Origin: Simmondsia chinensis
Taxonomy: Eukaryota; Streptophyta; Magnoliopsida; Caryophyllales; Simmondsiaceae
Length of the DNA stretch: 64,000 nucleotides
Direction: 5' to 3'
Assembly: GCA_018398585.1 (NCBI GenBank)
Contig: JAGTTD010000018.1
Span: forward strand, 9,307,501-9,371,500
Made by a program: the position numbers and the translations under genes. The first letter of the stretch is position 1; each line of letters begins with the position of its first letter. This document shows positions 24,140 through 35,800 of this stretch, in pieces. The notes beneath the pieces were generated by a model that searched no databases, had not been told where the DNA came from, and saw only the letters and a program-made list of their open reading frames with translations.

Positions 24140-24704
24140 TCACCACAATGGAAACCCGTCCTCAGAGGTATGGCGATCCCATGAATGAGGTTCAATGGGT
24201 AAAAACAAAGCTGATGGGTGATTTTAAAAGCACATATTTTATAGTGGGGTATTCCCAAGTTTTATTCCTAAGGTGAAGTGCTCTATTCTGTGATGTTTAA
24301 GGCAGGGTTTTAAAGCTCTAAATGGACCCGAAGGCATATTGTTTGCGGGGTGATGATCACAGGTTACTCTTGGAGGGTCCACCTATGTGATTGTGGTGGT
24401 GGGGTCGCCACTATGGGAACTGGGCTATTCCCTACCGACACTCATGAGACAGGATTTGCGCGCTTGACCGTAACGCGTCGCACCAATAGAACCTTAGATT
24501 ACGGGTATTCTCTGTGTGTGTGATGAATGTAGACCTGGCTTAAGGACCTAGTTCAAAGCTCTGCATGCTACTCTGGTTTTTTAGATTGAAACTCATAACA
24601 CTAAGTATGGGTTCAAACCTGGAAGGTACTCATATCTATTAACGGAATACAAATGCTCACAAATATTTTGTTTACTTTGTAATTTTTTAAATCATGTGGG
24701 GGAA
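24140..24704 (+). other. Copia 3' untranslated region and polypurine tract
   Basis: Noncoding stretch after RNase H. It ends in CATGTGGGGGAA (24693-24704), the polypurine tract directly ahead of the 3' LTR. Confidence 0.65.
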
Positions 24705-24899
24705 TTTTGAAAATTAAAATATTTTTATTGATCTAAAAAATTATTTTATTTTCATATATATATATATATATATATATTTGAAATATAGATGCAGATTTTA
24801 TCATTGATTTTTTTTTTTTTAATTATGAAATTAATTTTTAAATTGTTGATATATTCAAATGCAATCCCCAGGAAAGTGGACGTTTCCATGCAACCGCTT
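24705..24899 (+). repeat. Copia 3' LTR, first part
   Basis: Matches the start of the 5' LTR and breaks off at GCAACCGCTT, where the Ty3 element enters. It continues at 31026. A TA-dinucleotide run lies near 24756-24776. Confidence 0.8.
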
Positions 24900-25544
24900 T
24901 GTCACCCACCGCCTTAGTTTGTAGGATTTTTAGTACTTTTTATACTATGTATTTTGTGTGTTTAATACTTGTATTCAATTTACTTGTAAATATGTAATTT
25001 CCTACGTGTACAATTAGTAAATCCACGTGTCATGGATGAGTGACGTGGCACTTAGGGACATTAGGGAGGTTAGACGGTTAGGGTAGTTAGAGGCGGTTAT
25101 GGTAGCTAGGATGTGTCTCCATAATTTTAGGTGTGTTCTTAGGCTTAAATTTAGGAAGGGATGTATTTGTTTATTTTGTGTTTCTTCATGTAATTGTACC
25201 GTTTCCTTTCATGTGTTATAAATAGGTGCCAAGCACCAATGAAATGGGCAATTTTCCCTTTACCCACCAATACGTGTGTTGTTGTGTTTATGCATATGTT
25301 TTGTTGTTCTTTGTGGCTTTGATCTTCCCAAAATAAACGTGTGAGAGTGCGAGTGTTAATTCAATCATCTTTATTCCATTATTCACTTTCCAATGAAAAT
25401 ACTAAACAAACGAGACTTGGGGACTTTGTGTGAATTCCTTACCGTTGCAAGGAGATTGGACGCTTGACTCAATTAGGGACTTTTTAGAGTGACATTGAGT
25501 AGCCTCACCGGACTTGGACTTAGGAATCTAGTCATCCTGTGACA
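24900..25544 (+). repeat. Ty3 5' LTR (645 bp)
   Basis: Partner of 30374-31025, with high similarity. TATAAATAGG at about 25217-25226 is the likely promoter box. The LTR ends CATCCTGTGACA. Confidence 0.9.
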
Positions 25545-25548
25545 AACG

Positions 25549-25560
25549 TGGTATCAGAGC
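25549..25560 (+). other. Ty3 primer-binding site
   Basis: TGGTATCAGAGC, the initiator-tRNA-Met site, four bases after the LTR end. Confidence 0.9.
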
Positions 25561-25573
25561 AGAGTTTAGTATA

Positions 25574-27034
25574 ATGGCTAGGAGTGTCGTGAATGAAGAG
25601 GTTAATGCAAGCACTTCGTTCGTTGGAGAAGAACCACCAAGAGGTAGGCCCGAGACTCACACCAAGAAGTCTAAGACCAAGGATCCCTCCGTTAATAGGG
25701 AGCCTTTGGCTTTAGACTCAAGGGTGTCTCGGTTAGAGGTTGTTGTTGGGGAAATTCATGAACACCTGACAACGTTGAAGAAGTGAGGGAGGCTGTGGTC
25801 ACGCTTGAGGGCCAAATCCTCACGGCTTTGAACGGGGTTAAGGCTACAATCAATGTAGAATTACAGAAATTGTCTTCTGCCGTGTTAGGGTTGAGACAAG
25901 ATTTAGATTTAGTGAAGACTGAGTGTGCTCTCCTCAAAGGGGCATACGCGGGTGGGCTAGGCATGGGGTCTGCGTCCCGTGTCAGGGTCCCAGAACCACC
26001 AAGGTTTGGGGGCAGGCACAATGCGAAGGAGGTTGACGGCTTTCTTTGGGGTTTAGAAAGGTACTTGGAAGCATTACGTTTAGGGGACGATGCTACCAAA
26101 ATCAACACGGCTACTCTTTATTTTGAGGGGGATGCCGCGTTATGGTGGAGGGTTCGCCATGGGGACATTGCTAGGGGGCATTGTACTATGGACACTTGGG
26201 ATGAGTTTGTCAAAGAATTCAAGAGACAATTCTTCCCAGAAAACGCAGGTGAGCTGGCCATGAAAAGGCTTCGTAACTTGAAGCATTCAGGGTCAGTGAG
26301 GGATTACATTGCTCAGTATCAGTCTCTCATGTTGGAGATCCCGGAGATGACAGAGGCTAACCGCCTCTTCTATTTCATGGATGGCCTTCAAACTTGGGCC
26401 AAAGTGGAATTGAAGAGACGGGGAGTTCCAAGACTTGACGAATGCTATTGCCGAAGCTAAGGGGTTGGTAAAGTACAAGAGAGACTCTACTAAGAAAAAG
26501 GACGCCAAGGGCGGGAAGGGGAAAGGTGGGGGAGATCGACCTCACAAGGCCCCAACTCACAAAGACAAGGGTAAGCAACACGAGAGGAAACAGGACCAAG
26601 GGAAACGTAGGGACTGCTTCTTGTGTGGTGGGCCTCATTATGTTCGTGAATGCCCACAACGCAAGGCTCTCAACGCACTTGTGACAACGCCTGAACCGAA
26701 ACCGGAGGACACCAACATTGGCGCCATGCGCACCCTGGGAGCCATGTCCCATGGGGCGCGCACGGGGTCGACGGGGGGCGCGCGCACTGGGCATAGCGGG
26801 AGTGGGGCTGGACATGTCAGGACCGAGACTAGGCATGCCAGGACCGAGACTGGGCATGTGAGGACCAAGACAGGAGTGTCATTGACACAGATGCAGGAGC
26901 AGGGTCGAGGACAGAAGTGCCCGGCTGGGCATCCCTTGAGGACCGAGGCACTGACACGCGCGGAGGGGTTGTCAGGGCCGTGGGGACTGAGGCACGTGAC
27001 AGTGGAGATCCGCACAGGGGGCTGGTGTTCGTGA
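25574..27034 (+). pseudogene. Ty3 gag relic with zinc knuckle
   Basis: Three overlapping frames (25574-25786, 25783-26460, 26435-27034) together make one gag. The capsid-like region includes PPRFGGRHNAKEVDGFLWGL and YFEGDAALWWRVRHG. The zinc knuckle is CFLCGGPHYVREC (about 26619-26657). Downstream is a low-complexity stretch of repeated RTETGHVRT-like units at 26810-26880, probably a linker before protease. Frame shifts lie near 25783 and 26440. Confidence 0.85.
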
Positions 27035-27344
27035 GTGCCTATGTCAATGGCATGGAAACGAAGGCCTTGGTTGACACAGGGGCTTCTCATAACTTTGTCT
27101 TATGGAGGAGGCAGCACGGCTCAGGTTGAGCCTTGACAAGGGGGTGGGTTGGTTGAAGACCGTGAATGCCTCAACCCAACCTATCCATGGGGTCGCTAGG
27201 AACATGAGCATCCAGTTGGGGAATTGGTGCGGCACGGTGGACTTGACAGTGGTGCCCTTAGATGACTTTAGGTTTGTCTTGTGGATGGACTTTCTTGATG
27301 GGGTTAAAACTTTTTCCTTCACAAAAGATAACAAATGGTCATAA
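26917..27344 (+). pseudogene. Ty3 protease relic
   Basis: MPGWASLEDRG leads to ETKALVDTGASHNFV (about 27058-27102), an aspartic protease active site of the D-T-G-A-S type. The frame then shifts near 27102 and continues with WCGTVDLTVVPLDDFRFVLW, the second half of the domain. Confidence 0.8.
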
Positions 27345-27347
27345 CAC

Positions 27348-28800
27348 ATGGGGGGAGAGTCTTTGGGGTGCCTTTACTACGGGGTAGAGTGGGGGCTAGA
27401 CTTCTTTCCGCCATGCAAGTTAGGAGGGGGATTAGGAAAAAAAAGGGAGACCTTCATTGCCACACTAGTTGGGGGTGAGGGAGAGGCTTCTTCAAATATA
27501 CCCGGGGAGATACAAGGGGTCCTAGAAACCTTCAAAGATGTCATGCCGCCCGAGTTACCTAAACATCTACCACCTAGGAGGGAAGTAGATCATAGGATTG
27601 AATGGGAGCATGGGGCAAGGCTGCCCGCCATGGGGCCTTACCGTATGGCTCCTCCGAAGTTGGAGGAGTTGAGGAGGCAATTGGGGGATCTTCTTGACTC
27701 AGGATTTGTCAGGCCTTCCAAGGCCCCTTGTGGTGTTCCCGTTTGTTCCAAAAGAAACAAGAAGATTCTCTTCGAATGTACATTGATTATAGGGCTTTGA
27801 ATAAGGTCACCGTGAAGAATAAGTATCCTATCCTGCCTGTGGCTGATCTGTTTGATCGGTTGGGTAAGGCCCGAATCTTTTCTAAGTTGGATTTGAGGTC
27901 GGGTTATTGGCAAGTTAGGATAGCGGAGAGGGACGAGCCCAAGACGACTTGTGTGACACGGTATGGGTCATATGAGTTTCTTGTCATGCCTTTTGGTTTG
28001 ACAAATGCACCCGCAACATTTTGTACATTGATGAATGAAATCTTCAAACCATTTTTGGACAAATTTGTTGTGGTCTACCTTGATGACATAGTGGTGTATA
28101 GCGAGTCACTGGGGGAGCATGTGGCGCACTTAGCCCAGGTTTTTCAGGTTTTGAGGGAGAACCAATTGTACGTGAAACGGGAGAAGTGTTCCTTTGCTCT
28201 GGAGGAGGTTCAGTTCCTTGGCCACCGTATAGGCCATGGAAAAATTAGCATGGACAAAGCTAAGGTTCGTGCTATTGAGAAATGGGGTGCGCCTACGGAT
28301 GTTAGTGCACTAAGGTCATTCTTAGGCCTAGTGAACTACTACCATAGGTTCATTCAAGGGTATTTGGCTAGGGCTACGCCCCTAACCAATTTGCTTAGAA
28401 AGAAGGTCCCGTGGCATTGGGATGATGTTTGTCACAATGCCTTCATGGATCTCAAGAAGGCCATCATGGAAGAGCTGGTCCTTTGTGTACCTGATTTTGC
28501 TTTGCCGTTTCAGGTTCATACCGATGCTTCGGATTACGCAATAGGAGGGGTTTTGATGCAACAAGGACACCCCGTGGCATTCGAGTCCAGAAAACTCAAT
28601 GACACGGAACGCCGTTATGCCGTTCATGACAAGGAAATGACTGCCATTATTCATTGTCTGAGAATTTGGCGTTACTACTTGTTGGGGAGCAAGTTCGTGA
28701 TCAAGACCGATAATGTGGCTACGAGTTACTTTCAAAATCAGAAAAAACTCAGTCCAAAACAGGCCTAGTGGCAGGACTTCCAAGCGGAGTTTGATTATGT
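27348..28800 (+). pseudogene. Ty3 reverse transcriptase and RNase H relic
   Basis: 27348-27800 holds the region before the fingers, including PPELPKHLPPRREVDH. A frame shift near 27750 leads into 27728-28768, with [30 protein letters not shown], the active site VVYLDDIVVYS (about 28068-28100) and LGLVNYYHRFI. RNase H starts FQVHTDASDYAIGGVL (about 28512-28560) with HDKEMTAIIHCLRIWRYYL. A stop at 28766-28768 cuts RNase H after LSPKQA. Confidence 0.9.
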
Positions 28801-28801
28801 C

Positions 28802-29940
28802 ATGGAGTACAAGCCGGGTAAGGTGAACGTAGTGGCAGACGCGCTGAGTCGCAGGCACGAGTTGGCTGCTGTCAGTGCCGTCCAGGGCACGGTCCTGGAC
28901 AAGATCGGGGAGGGTATGACACGGGACTCTTGTGGTCAGACAATGTCAGGGCTTGCGGCACAGGGGCAGACACGCAGGTTTTGGCTTGACAATGGGTTGT
29001 TGTTCACAGTGGGCAACCGGGTGTATGTACCTAGGTGGGCCAACTTGAGGCGTGACATACTCAAGGAATGTCATGACACGCCTTGGGCTGGGCACCCGTG
29101 GATCGAGAGGACAACAGCGTGTTTGGAGGAAAACTTTTATTGGCCTAGGATGAGGGACGATGTGGAGGTGTTTGTCCAGACATGTCTTGTTTGTCAACAG
29201 GATAAGGCTGAGTTGAAGACACCGGCTGGGTTGCTTGAGCCTCTACCCGTACCTACCCGTTCGTGGGAGAGCATATACATGGACTTTATTTCTGCTTTGC
29301 CAAACTCTGAAGGTATGGGTTCTATTATGGTTATAGTAGATCGTTTGACAAAGTATGGGACATTCATTGCAGCCCCTAAGGATTGCAATGCCATTGAGGC
29401 TGCCCGCTTGTTTTTCAAGTATGTGGTCAAGTATTGGGGTTTGCCTAGGAGTATCATTAGTGATAGGGACCCTAGGTTTACGGGTAAGTTTTGGAGTGAG
29501 CTTTTCAAATTAATGGGCTCAAACCTCCATTATTCCACGAGCTTTCATCCTCAAACAGATGGGCAAGCCGAGAGAGTGAATGCCTTAGTGGAGTTGTACT
29601 TGAGGCACTACGTGAGTGCCAACCAAAGGGACTGGGCACGGTTGCTTGACATAGCCCAGTTCTCCTTCAACCTGCAGTGCAGCGAGAGCACGGGGCACAG
29701 CCCATTTGAGCTGGCCACGGATAGCAACCCTTGACACCACAGGCAGTGACATCCGGGTACATGGGGGCCAGCCCTGTTGCGTTCCAGACAGCGAGAGATT
29801 GGCAAGAGAGGCTTGACATTGCCAAGGCCTACTGAAGCCGTGCCCAACATAAGATGAAGAAATGGGCTGACACTAAGCGAAGGCACTTAAATTTTAGGAT
29901 TGGGGACATGGTTATGGTGAAGTTGTTGCCTCGATAATTC
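28802..29940 (+). pseudogene. Ty3 integrase relic
   Basis: The frame 28802-29734 begins with KVNVVADALSRRHEL. The zinc region is HDTPWAGHPW followed by CLVCQQDKAEL (about 29074-29217). The catalytic core contains MDFISALPNSEGM, IVDRLTKYG, IISDRDPRFTGKFW and FHPQTDGQAERVN. The D, D and E residues expected of an integrase are present. A stop at 29732-29734 and shifted frames at 29735-29943 break the C-terminal part. Confidence 0.9.
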
Positions 29941-29943
29941 AAG

Positions 29944-30342
29944 GTGTTTCGCAAGGTGCACAAGGGGCTTGTGCGCAGGTATGAAGGCCCTTTTCCTATC
30001 ATTGCTAAGGTAGGAAAGGTGTCCTATAGGGTGGAGATGCCACCCAAATTGAAGATTCATCCGGTCTTCCACATGAGCTACTTGAAGCCGGATAATCAAG
30101 ACTCGGAAGAACCGAACAGGGGCGTGACACAACGCGCCCCTACTGCCGTGACAGTGTCTTATGCCAGGGCCCTTGAACAGATTCTGGCGGACCGGACTGT
30201 GAGGCGCAGGGGCATGCCAAGGTACACGGAGTACCTCATTCATTGGAAGGGACAACCGGTAGCGGAAGTGAGCTGGGAGAAAGAGGACGATTTGTGGCAG
30301 TATCAGAAGGAGATTGAAGCCTTCAAGTCTGCATCACATTGA
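29944..30342 (+). pseudogene. Integrase C-terminus with chromodomain
   Basis: Starts FRKVHKGLVRRYEGPFPI and VSYRVEMPPKLKIHPVFH, the end of integrase. A chromodomain follows: TEYLIHWKGQPVAEVSWE (about 30226-30285). In related elements this domain directs integration to chromatin carrying particular histone marks. The final segment itself is uninterrupted to the stop at 30340-30342. Confidence 0.85.
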
Positions 30343-30373
30343 CGAGGGCGTCAATGGCTTTGGTGGGGGAGAG

Positions 30374-31025
30374 TGTCATCCACCACCTTAGTTTGTAGGA
30401 TTTTTAGTACTTTTTATACTATGTATTTTGTGTGTTTAATACTTGTATTTAATTTACTTGTAAATATGTAATTTCATACGTGTACAATTAGTAAATCCAC
30501 GTGTGTAATGACATGGATGAGTAACGTGGCACTTAGGGACATTAGGGAGGTTAGACGGTTGGGGTAGTTAGAGGCGGTTATGGTAGTTAGGATGTGTCTC
30601 CTTAATTTTAGGCATGTTCTTAGGCTTAAATTTAGGAAGGGATTTATTTGTTTATTTTGTGTTTCTTCATGTAATGGTACCGTTTCCTTTCACGTGTTAT
30701 AAATAGGTGCCAAGCACCAATGAAATGGGCAATTTTCCCTTTACCCGCCAATACGTGTGTTGTTGTGTTTATACATATGTTTTGTTGTTCTTTGTGGCTT
30801 TGATCTTCCCAAAATAAACGTGTGAGAGTGTGAGTGTTAATTCAATCATCTTTATTCCATTATTCACTTTCCAATTAAAATACTAAACAAACGAGACTTG
30901 GGGACTTTGTGTGAATTCCTTACCGTTGCAAAGAGATTGGATGCTTGACTCAATTAGGGACTTTTTAGAGTGACATTGAGTAGCCTCACCGGACTTGGAC
31001 TTAGGAATCTAGTCATCCCGTGACA
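30374..31025 (+). repeat. Ty3 3' LTR (652 bp)
   Basis: Partner of 24900-25544. The purine tract GGTGGGGGAGAG at about 30362-30373 lies directly before it. Confidence 0.9.
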
Positions 31026-31519
31026 GCTTGCCAACCTTATTGCGTGAATGGGTAATCATTTGAAATAAAAAATAATAATTAATAACATTAAAATTCTTTT
31101 TATGGTTATAAAAAGGGTTGAAAGCATGAGTAAAGAGATATCTCACTGGAAAATAATATTTGAAAAAATATAGTAACTGGTTTTCAGTACTCTCTTTCCT
31201 CCCACTCTTAAAAAAAATTGTGAGCTGTGGTGATTAAGGTTCGAGGATTTTTAATTACTGTACTGATAGAGGTCCGACGGGTTGTTGAATCCTGGGAGAG
31301 GAGCGCTTTCAAGTTCAAACATTGTGATACTCGTGCAGGAGGGGCGTTTCCTTTCTAAGGAGAGCGCACTTTTGCGTGCCTCAACCCACACAGGCATTTC
31401 TAAACATCTGCTCTATTTAATTTCTGCCTTTAGTTCAATTATTGTTGGTATTTGTTATTATTGAAACTTTATATTAGTCATTGTGTTTTTTGGCGTTTAT
31501 TAGGCAAATTTTTCCAACA
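31026..31519 (+). repeat. Copia 3' LTR, second part
   Basis: Resumes at GCTTGCCAACCTTATTGCG, matching 21297 onward in the 5' LTR, and ends TTTTTCCAACA at 31519. Confidence 0.85.
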
Positions 31520-31571
31520 AGGACAACTTATTTTAAAATCAAATAAATTTCAAAAGAAATGCAATAAATTT

Positions 31572-32010
31572 TTGGATTTTTTTTACTAAAAACTACAAAA
31601 ATTTTAAATGCGGTTGTATTTTTTAACTTTTCAATGTGACACCCAAACTTTCCAAATTTTTTCAATGTTACACCTTAATATTAATGTCGTAAATATCTAT
31701 TAGTTTTTGCTATCGTGGTTTTTGAAAAAAAAAAAAAAAAAAAAGAGAGAGAGAATAATTTTATAAAATTCAAATTTACATTTAATAGTTTAAAAAAAAT
31801 TTAAATATATTTTTATTTTTTAAAATTTTAATTTATATATTTTGAAAATATTCTTTTAAATGCCATGTCATAAAAAAACTAACGTATATTAAGGTTTGAC
31901 ATTAAAAGTACTTGAAAATTTTAGATGTGACATTGAAAAGTTAGAAAATCTAAGTAGCTTTTTGAAACCGCACCTAAAACTTAAGTGATTAAAAGACCCC
32001 AATTTTTTTG
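31572..32010. mobile_element. Long inverted-repeat element (MULE- or MITE-like)
   Basis: The left arm contains GCGGTTGTATT and TAACTTTTCAATGTGACA. The right arm carries the reverse complements of GTGCGGTTTCAAAAA and TAACTTTTCAATGTCACA. Arms are about 110-150 bp and imperfect. The interior has a run of A residues followed by GA repeats (about 31723-31755). No coding. Ends and target duplication could not be fixed. Confidence 0.5.
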
Positions 32011-32337
32011 TAGAAAATGTTAATATAACATATAATTTTAACAATATATATACACAACATCAACATTCACAACAAAAATTTATATAATTACGACAAAAAG
32101 AAGATTATCGGATCCAATGTGTGTACCTATGTATTACCGAAATGATATGCCACATGGACATTTCTAGGCACAAAATCACAAATTTCCAGCACCTGGAACC
32201 TATACATTGTCAACATGTTATATGGTAGCATTTTCTGGCAAATTTACTTGATTCTAACAAATGTTACCTAATTGATATAACTTTAGACTTTCGAATATCT
32301 TATTATATATATTGAAGGGTCAAATGTAGCTAGAAGA

Positions 32338-32767
32338 TAAAGGTGGCCAATGGGCCGAGTCAGCCCGGAACTTGACCCGGCCATCCCGTTTGGGCCGGGA
32401 CCAGGCCAAAACCCTAGCCCGGGCCTAGGCCCGGCCCATTGGGGGCTTTTGCCCCCAGTATTTAATGCCGGTTTGGAAATTATAGTTTATTTTATGCTTT
32501 TATTTTGTATTTATGTTATAATTGTATTTTTTTAATAAATTATAATACATTTAATTTTATAACATATATTTGTAAGGTTATAACGTACTATTATATTATT
32601 ATAACTATATTATATCAACAAGTTATAATACATTTTATTTTATAAAATATATTTATAATTTTTATAAGGCACTATTATAATTGTATTATATATTATATTA
32701 TTTATATATATAAATATTATATATATCTTTCAAAAAAAAGGGGCCGACCCCTCCATGGCCACCTCTA
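32338..32767. mobile_element. hAT-like MITE just downstream of the transporter gene
   Basis: The left terminus is TAAAGGTGGCCA and the reverse complement of the right is TAGAGGTGGCCA, 11 of 12 matching. Flanks CTAGAAGA (32330-32337) and CTAGCAGA (32768-32775) form an 8-bp duplication with one mismatch, the hAT length. The left third is very GC-rich (GGGCCGGGACC, CCCGGGCCTAGGCCC) while the rest is TA-rich. No transposase. Confidence 0.75.
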
Positions 32768-32838
32768 CTAGCAGATAAAAGATGAAATCTCATAATATTT
32801 AACTAATAAATTCACCCATGGTGCTTCATTGTATAAAA

Positions 32839-35800
32839 TCACACATGGTACACCATACCCACTTCTAATGTAGACGCATGGGGCACACTAAGTGCATATG
32901 TTGGCCCCCTTGAGTTTCTCCTCAAAAAATCATATCCATAATTTATTGCCATTTTCTTTAGCAAACTCGACCCGCTCTTTGCCCTTACATATGAATGCCC
33001 TAGTATGAACACCATCCCAGCCTCCCTAGCCTCCATTAACTCTTCCACCTCGGTTTGTGCAGCGACATCGATTTGTGGGCTCTCGGGAACCACAAACCTC
33101 ACTCTCTTCCTCGGCTTCTCCAATTTGTTCATCTCCTTCATTTCCGAGGTGCCAATTATCTCGTTTGTGTCCATTTCATCCTCGCAAAACCTCACCCCTT
33201 CTAAGTTTGCGGAAAATGAACCGACGACAGTCAAGTTCTCCTCGTCAGCTGTATCATCTTGGCTCGTGTTGAACTCGGGTTTCTCTGAGCGAATGAACTC
33301 CGCAATGCTGCAGACGAGATCCTTCTCAAACTCAAACTCGTCCTTGTGATTGTCACGATACCCATACCGTGCTATGCACCTATAAATTCGGTGTTCTTTT
33401 GGTCCTATTCTTCCGACTAGGAACCTTTCCTCTGATCTGACATGAGGTACCGGCACATTCTTGATGCACAAGAAGACCAAAACCTGGTGGAAAGCCGGGA
33501 GGTTCGTGACAAAGTGAGAGAAAATGGCCGGGATCCCAGATATGAGCTCGGTTTGAATGAGGCCTATACCGCGGACCCTAACGATTCCAAGGTTTGGGCT
33601 CAGATCAAGAAGCCAGTTGATTGGTACCTTGTTCTGGACATCATACTCATACTTCTTTAGGGTGCCATAGTGCCAAATGTACATGACGATGAGGAAGATG
33701 AACGAAAGGGCCACTGGGACCCACGCCCCCTCGAGGAACTTGATAAGGGAAGCAGAGAAGTACAGCGCTTCAATGGAGCCAAAGAAGAATATAAAAGCAA
33801 TGGCTAACACGACACTTTTCTTCCAGCAGAGGACAATGACCAAGGACATCAGGCAGGTTGTTACCAGCATGACTGTTATGACTGCTAGTCCTGCTCGAGC
33901 ACGGCAACATGGAAACAAAAATCATGCTTTGAACTCACTAGACACTATGGGGTATTTACTTATACAAAGCACCTCGTGTTTTAGTAAACAAATGTTTCTA
34001 TGGAAAAAAGAAACACTTGATTTTTCACTTCTTGAAAACATAACTAGCACTTGGAGAACACTAAGAGCCCGGTTGAAATTTTCTTAGTTCCTATGAATAT
34101 ATATTTCCAGGTGTTTTCTAAATGAAATAATGAAAAGCAAACCTTCAATTGCAAATGAAAACTTGGAAAATAAGGCTTCTTTTTGTTCAAGGTTAAAAAT
34201 TTTCTTACGGAGAATTTTTCTCCCTGAAATATTTTCAATTAAAAATATTTTTTCTTAAAAATTAGGTTTCACGCATAGCCAAGTTGTGGTTGAAGTGAGA
34301 CATATGACATGAAAAACGATTTCCTCTCCATGAAGGAAAATGTTTTCCTCTTTTCTGGAAGGGAAGTCAAACTTTCCTCAATGAAGGAAAACATTTTCCG
34401 TACTTGCAGTTGTTGCTAGGAGATTATGCAAGGAAACAATAGAATTAAGAAGGAAAATGTTTTCTGTCAAAACAAACGGAGCCTACGGACAGACTGTTGT
34501 ATAACTTCTAGTTGAAGGAGAAGAAAAACCGGAAAATCGTGTTCTAAAAATTTTCAGAGGCGTGTAGTTTTATATATGTGTATACATGTCATATATGCAT
34601 CAAATTCAACGTACAACATACCAGATGCATTTCCCAGGTGTTTTGTGTCTCTGAAACCGATGGTAACAGCCAGGCACAACAGCATTAAGATCCAATTAAT
34701 TTCAGGTATATAGATCTGACCATGTATCTTGGACGAGGTGTGCAGTATCCGCACTCTAGGAAAGCAACCCAACGCAGAGCACTGCTTGATGATTGAGAAA
34801 GTCCCTGTGATCACAGCTTGGCTTCCCACTACAGCTGCAAGTATGGCTATTGCTAGAACTGGCCATCTTATTCTCTCTGGCGACTCACAAGCAAAAAATA
34901 TCAGTATCTCCAACCAAAATCGTTCGAAGTTTCAATGGTGGCCCGTGATTGATCATAATGAGAAATGAAGATACTAACCGGGTACAGATACATAGAAGCC
35001 GATATTGTACTCAGATTGAATTATATGATGCTGGGATAAGTAAGCAGCTTGTCCCATATATGCCAAGATCAAGGATGGGTAAACAAAAAATGAGAACGCA
35101 ATCTGTAGGAAGTGCTACATGTCAGAAAGGTGCTTAAATATCGATTGCTGTCTTTAGAGACAAATTGTACCTACGTTCGATAGCAATTGTGATGCACAGG
35201 AACGGTATTGCTGATGTTATGTAATGGACAGCAGCTTTTGCACGAGGTCAAGGGAACATAAGTAGTTTTAAAATCTTTTATTTGCAAAAATTTGAAGGAA
35301 AACTCATACAATTATTACTCTTTATAACCCTTGATACTATTTTAACAAATAAACAAATTTATAAATATGTTTTCACAAATAAGTTACAAATTATGCATCA
35401 TGAGTGTCATTACAAAAGTACTATTACGTAATGACCAATTTGCACAACATCTAGCTCAAATTTAGTTAGGTAACAATATTTATTGAACTCCATGACGTGA
35501 ACTGATGAAGAACAAAGCACATGTTTAAGGCTTGAGCTGAAGATCAATATTAATGAATGTCAACAAAACAACGAAGTATAACTCCCTTTTTTTCCTAGTG
35601 AAATGAAGCTAAACTCATCAAAATTTGAATTTAAAAAAAAAAAAAAATCTCCAAATATATTTTCCAAGACATAAATTTTTGTCAAGGAGAAGCCAAGACT
35701 TCAAATTGACAAATAAATAGTCTTAAGTTTCAGATCCCTGTAGGCCTCAAGTAATCAATAATTATACAAGAGACATGGTTGTACCTTGATTGAAAATTGT

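Larger units (their letters stand above)
24900..31025 (+). mobile_element. Chromodomain Ty3 retrotransposon nested in the copia 3' LTR
   Basis: The LTRs are 24900-25544 and 30374-31025. Both start TGTCA and end TGACA. Target duplication GCTT is at 24896-24899 and 31026-31029. The uninterrupted copia 5' LTR reads CTGCTTGCC at the matching place, confirming the site. Order: LTR, primer site, gag, protease, reverse transcriptase, RNase H, integrase, chromodomain, purine tract, LTR. The domain order and chromodomain place it among chromoviruses, probably near the Tekay/Del type. Several frame changes and stops inactivate it. Confidence 0.9.
21114..31519 (+). mobile_element. Ty1/copia retrotransposon with internal deletion, host of a nested Ty3 element
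   Basis: The 5' LTR is 21114-21785. The 3' LTR is 24705-24899 plus 31026-31519, split by the Ty3 element at 24900-31025. Without the insert the copia is about 4.3 kb. Coding on the plus strand runs from gag straight into the region after integrase, so zinc knuckle, protease and integrase are missing. The usual Met-tRNA primer site is not evident after the 5' LTR. No target duplication is clear (flanks ACGAT and AGGAC). It is non-autonomous. Confidence 0.85.

Noticed and set aside
26638..27090. Long minus-strand frame of 150 codons
   Set aside because: It overlaps the gag low-complexity segment on the plus strand; its composition is a shadow of repeated GC-rich codons.
33005..34087. Plus-strand frames at 33005-33660 and 33677-34087
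   Set aside because: They lie opposite the last exon of the transporter and mirror its codons. The minus strand has the conserved protein.
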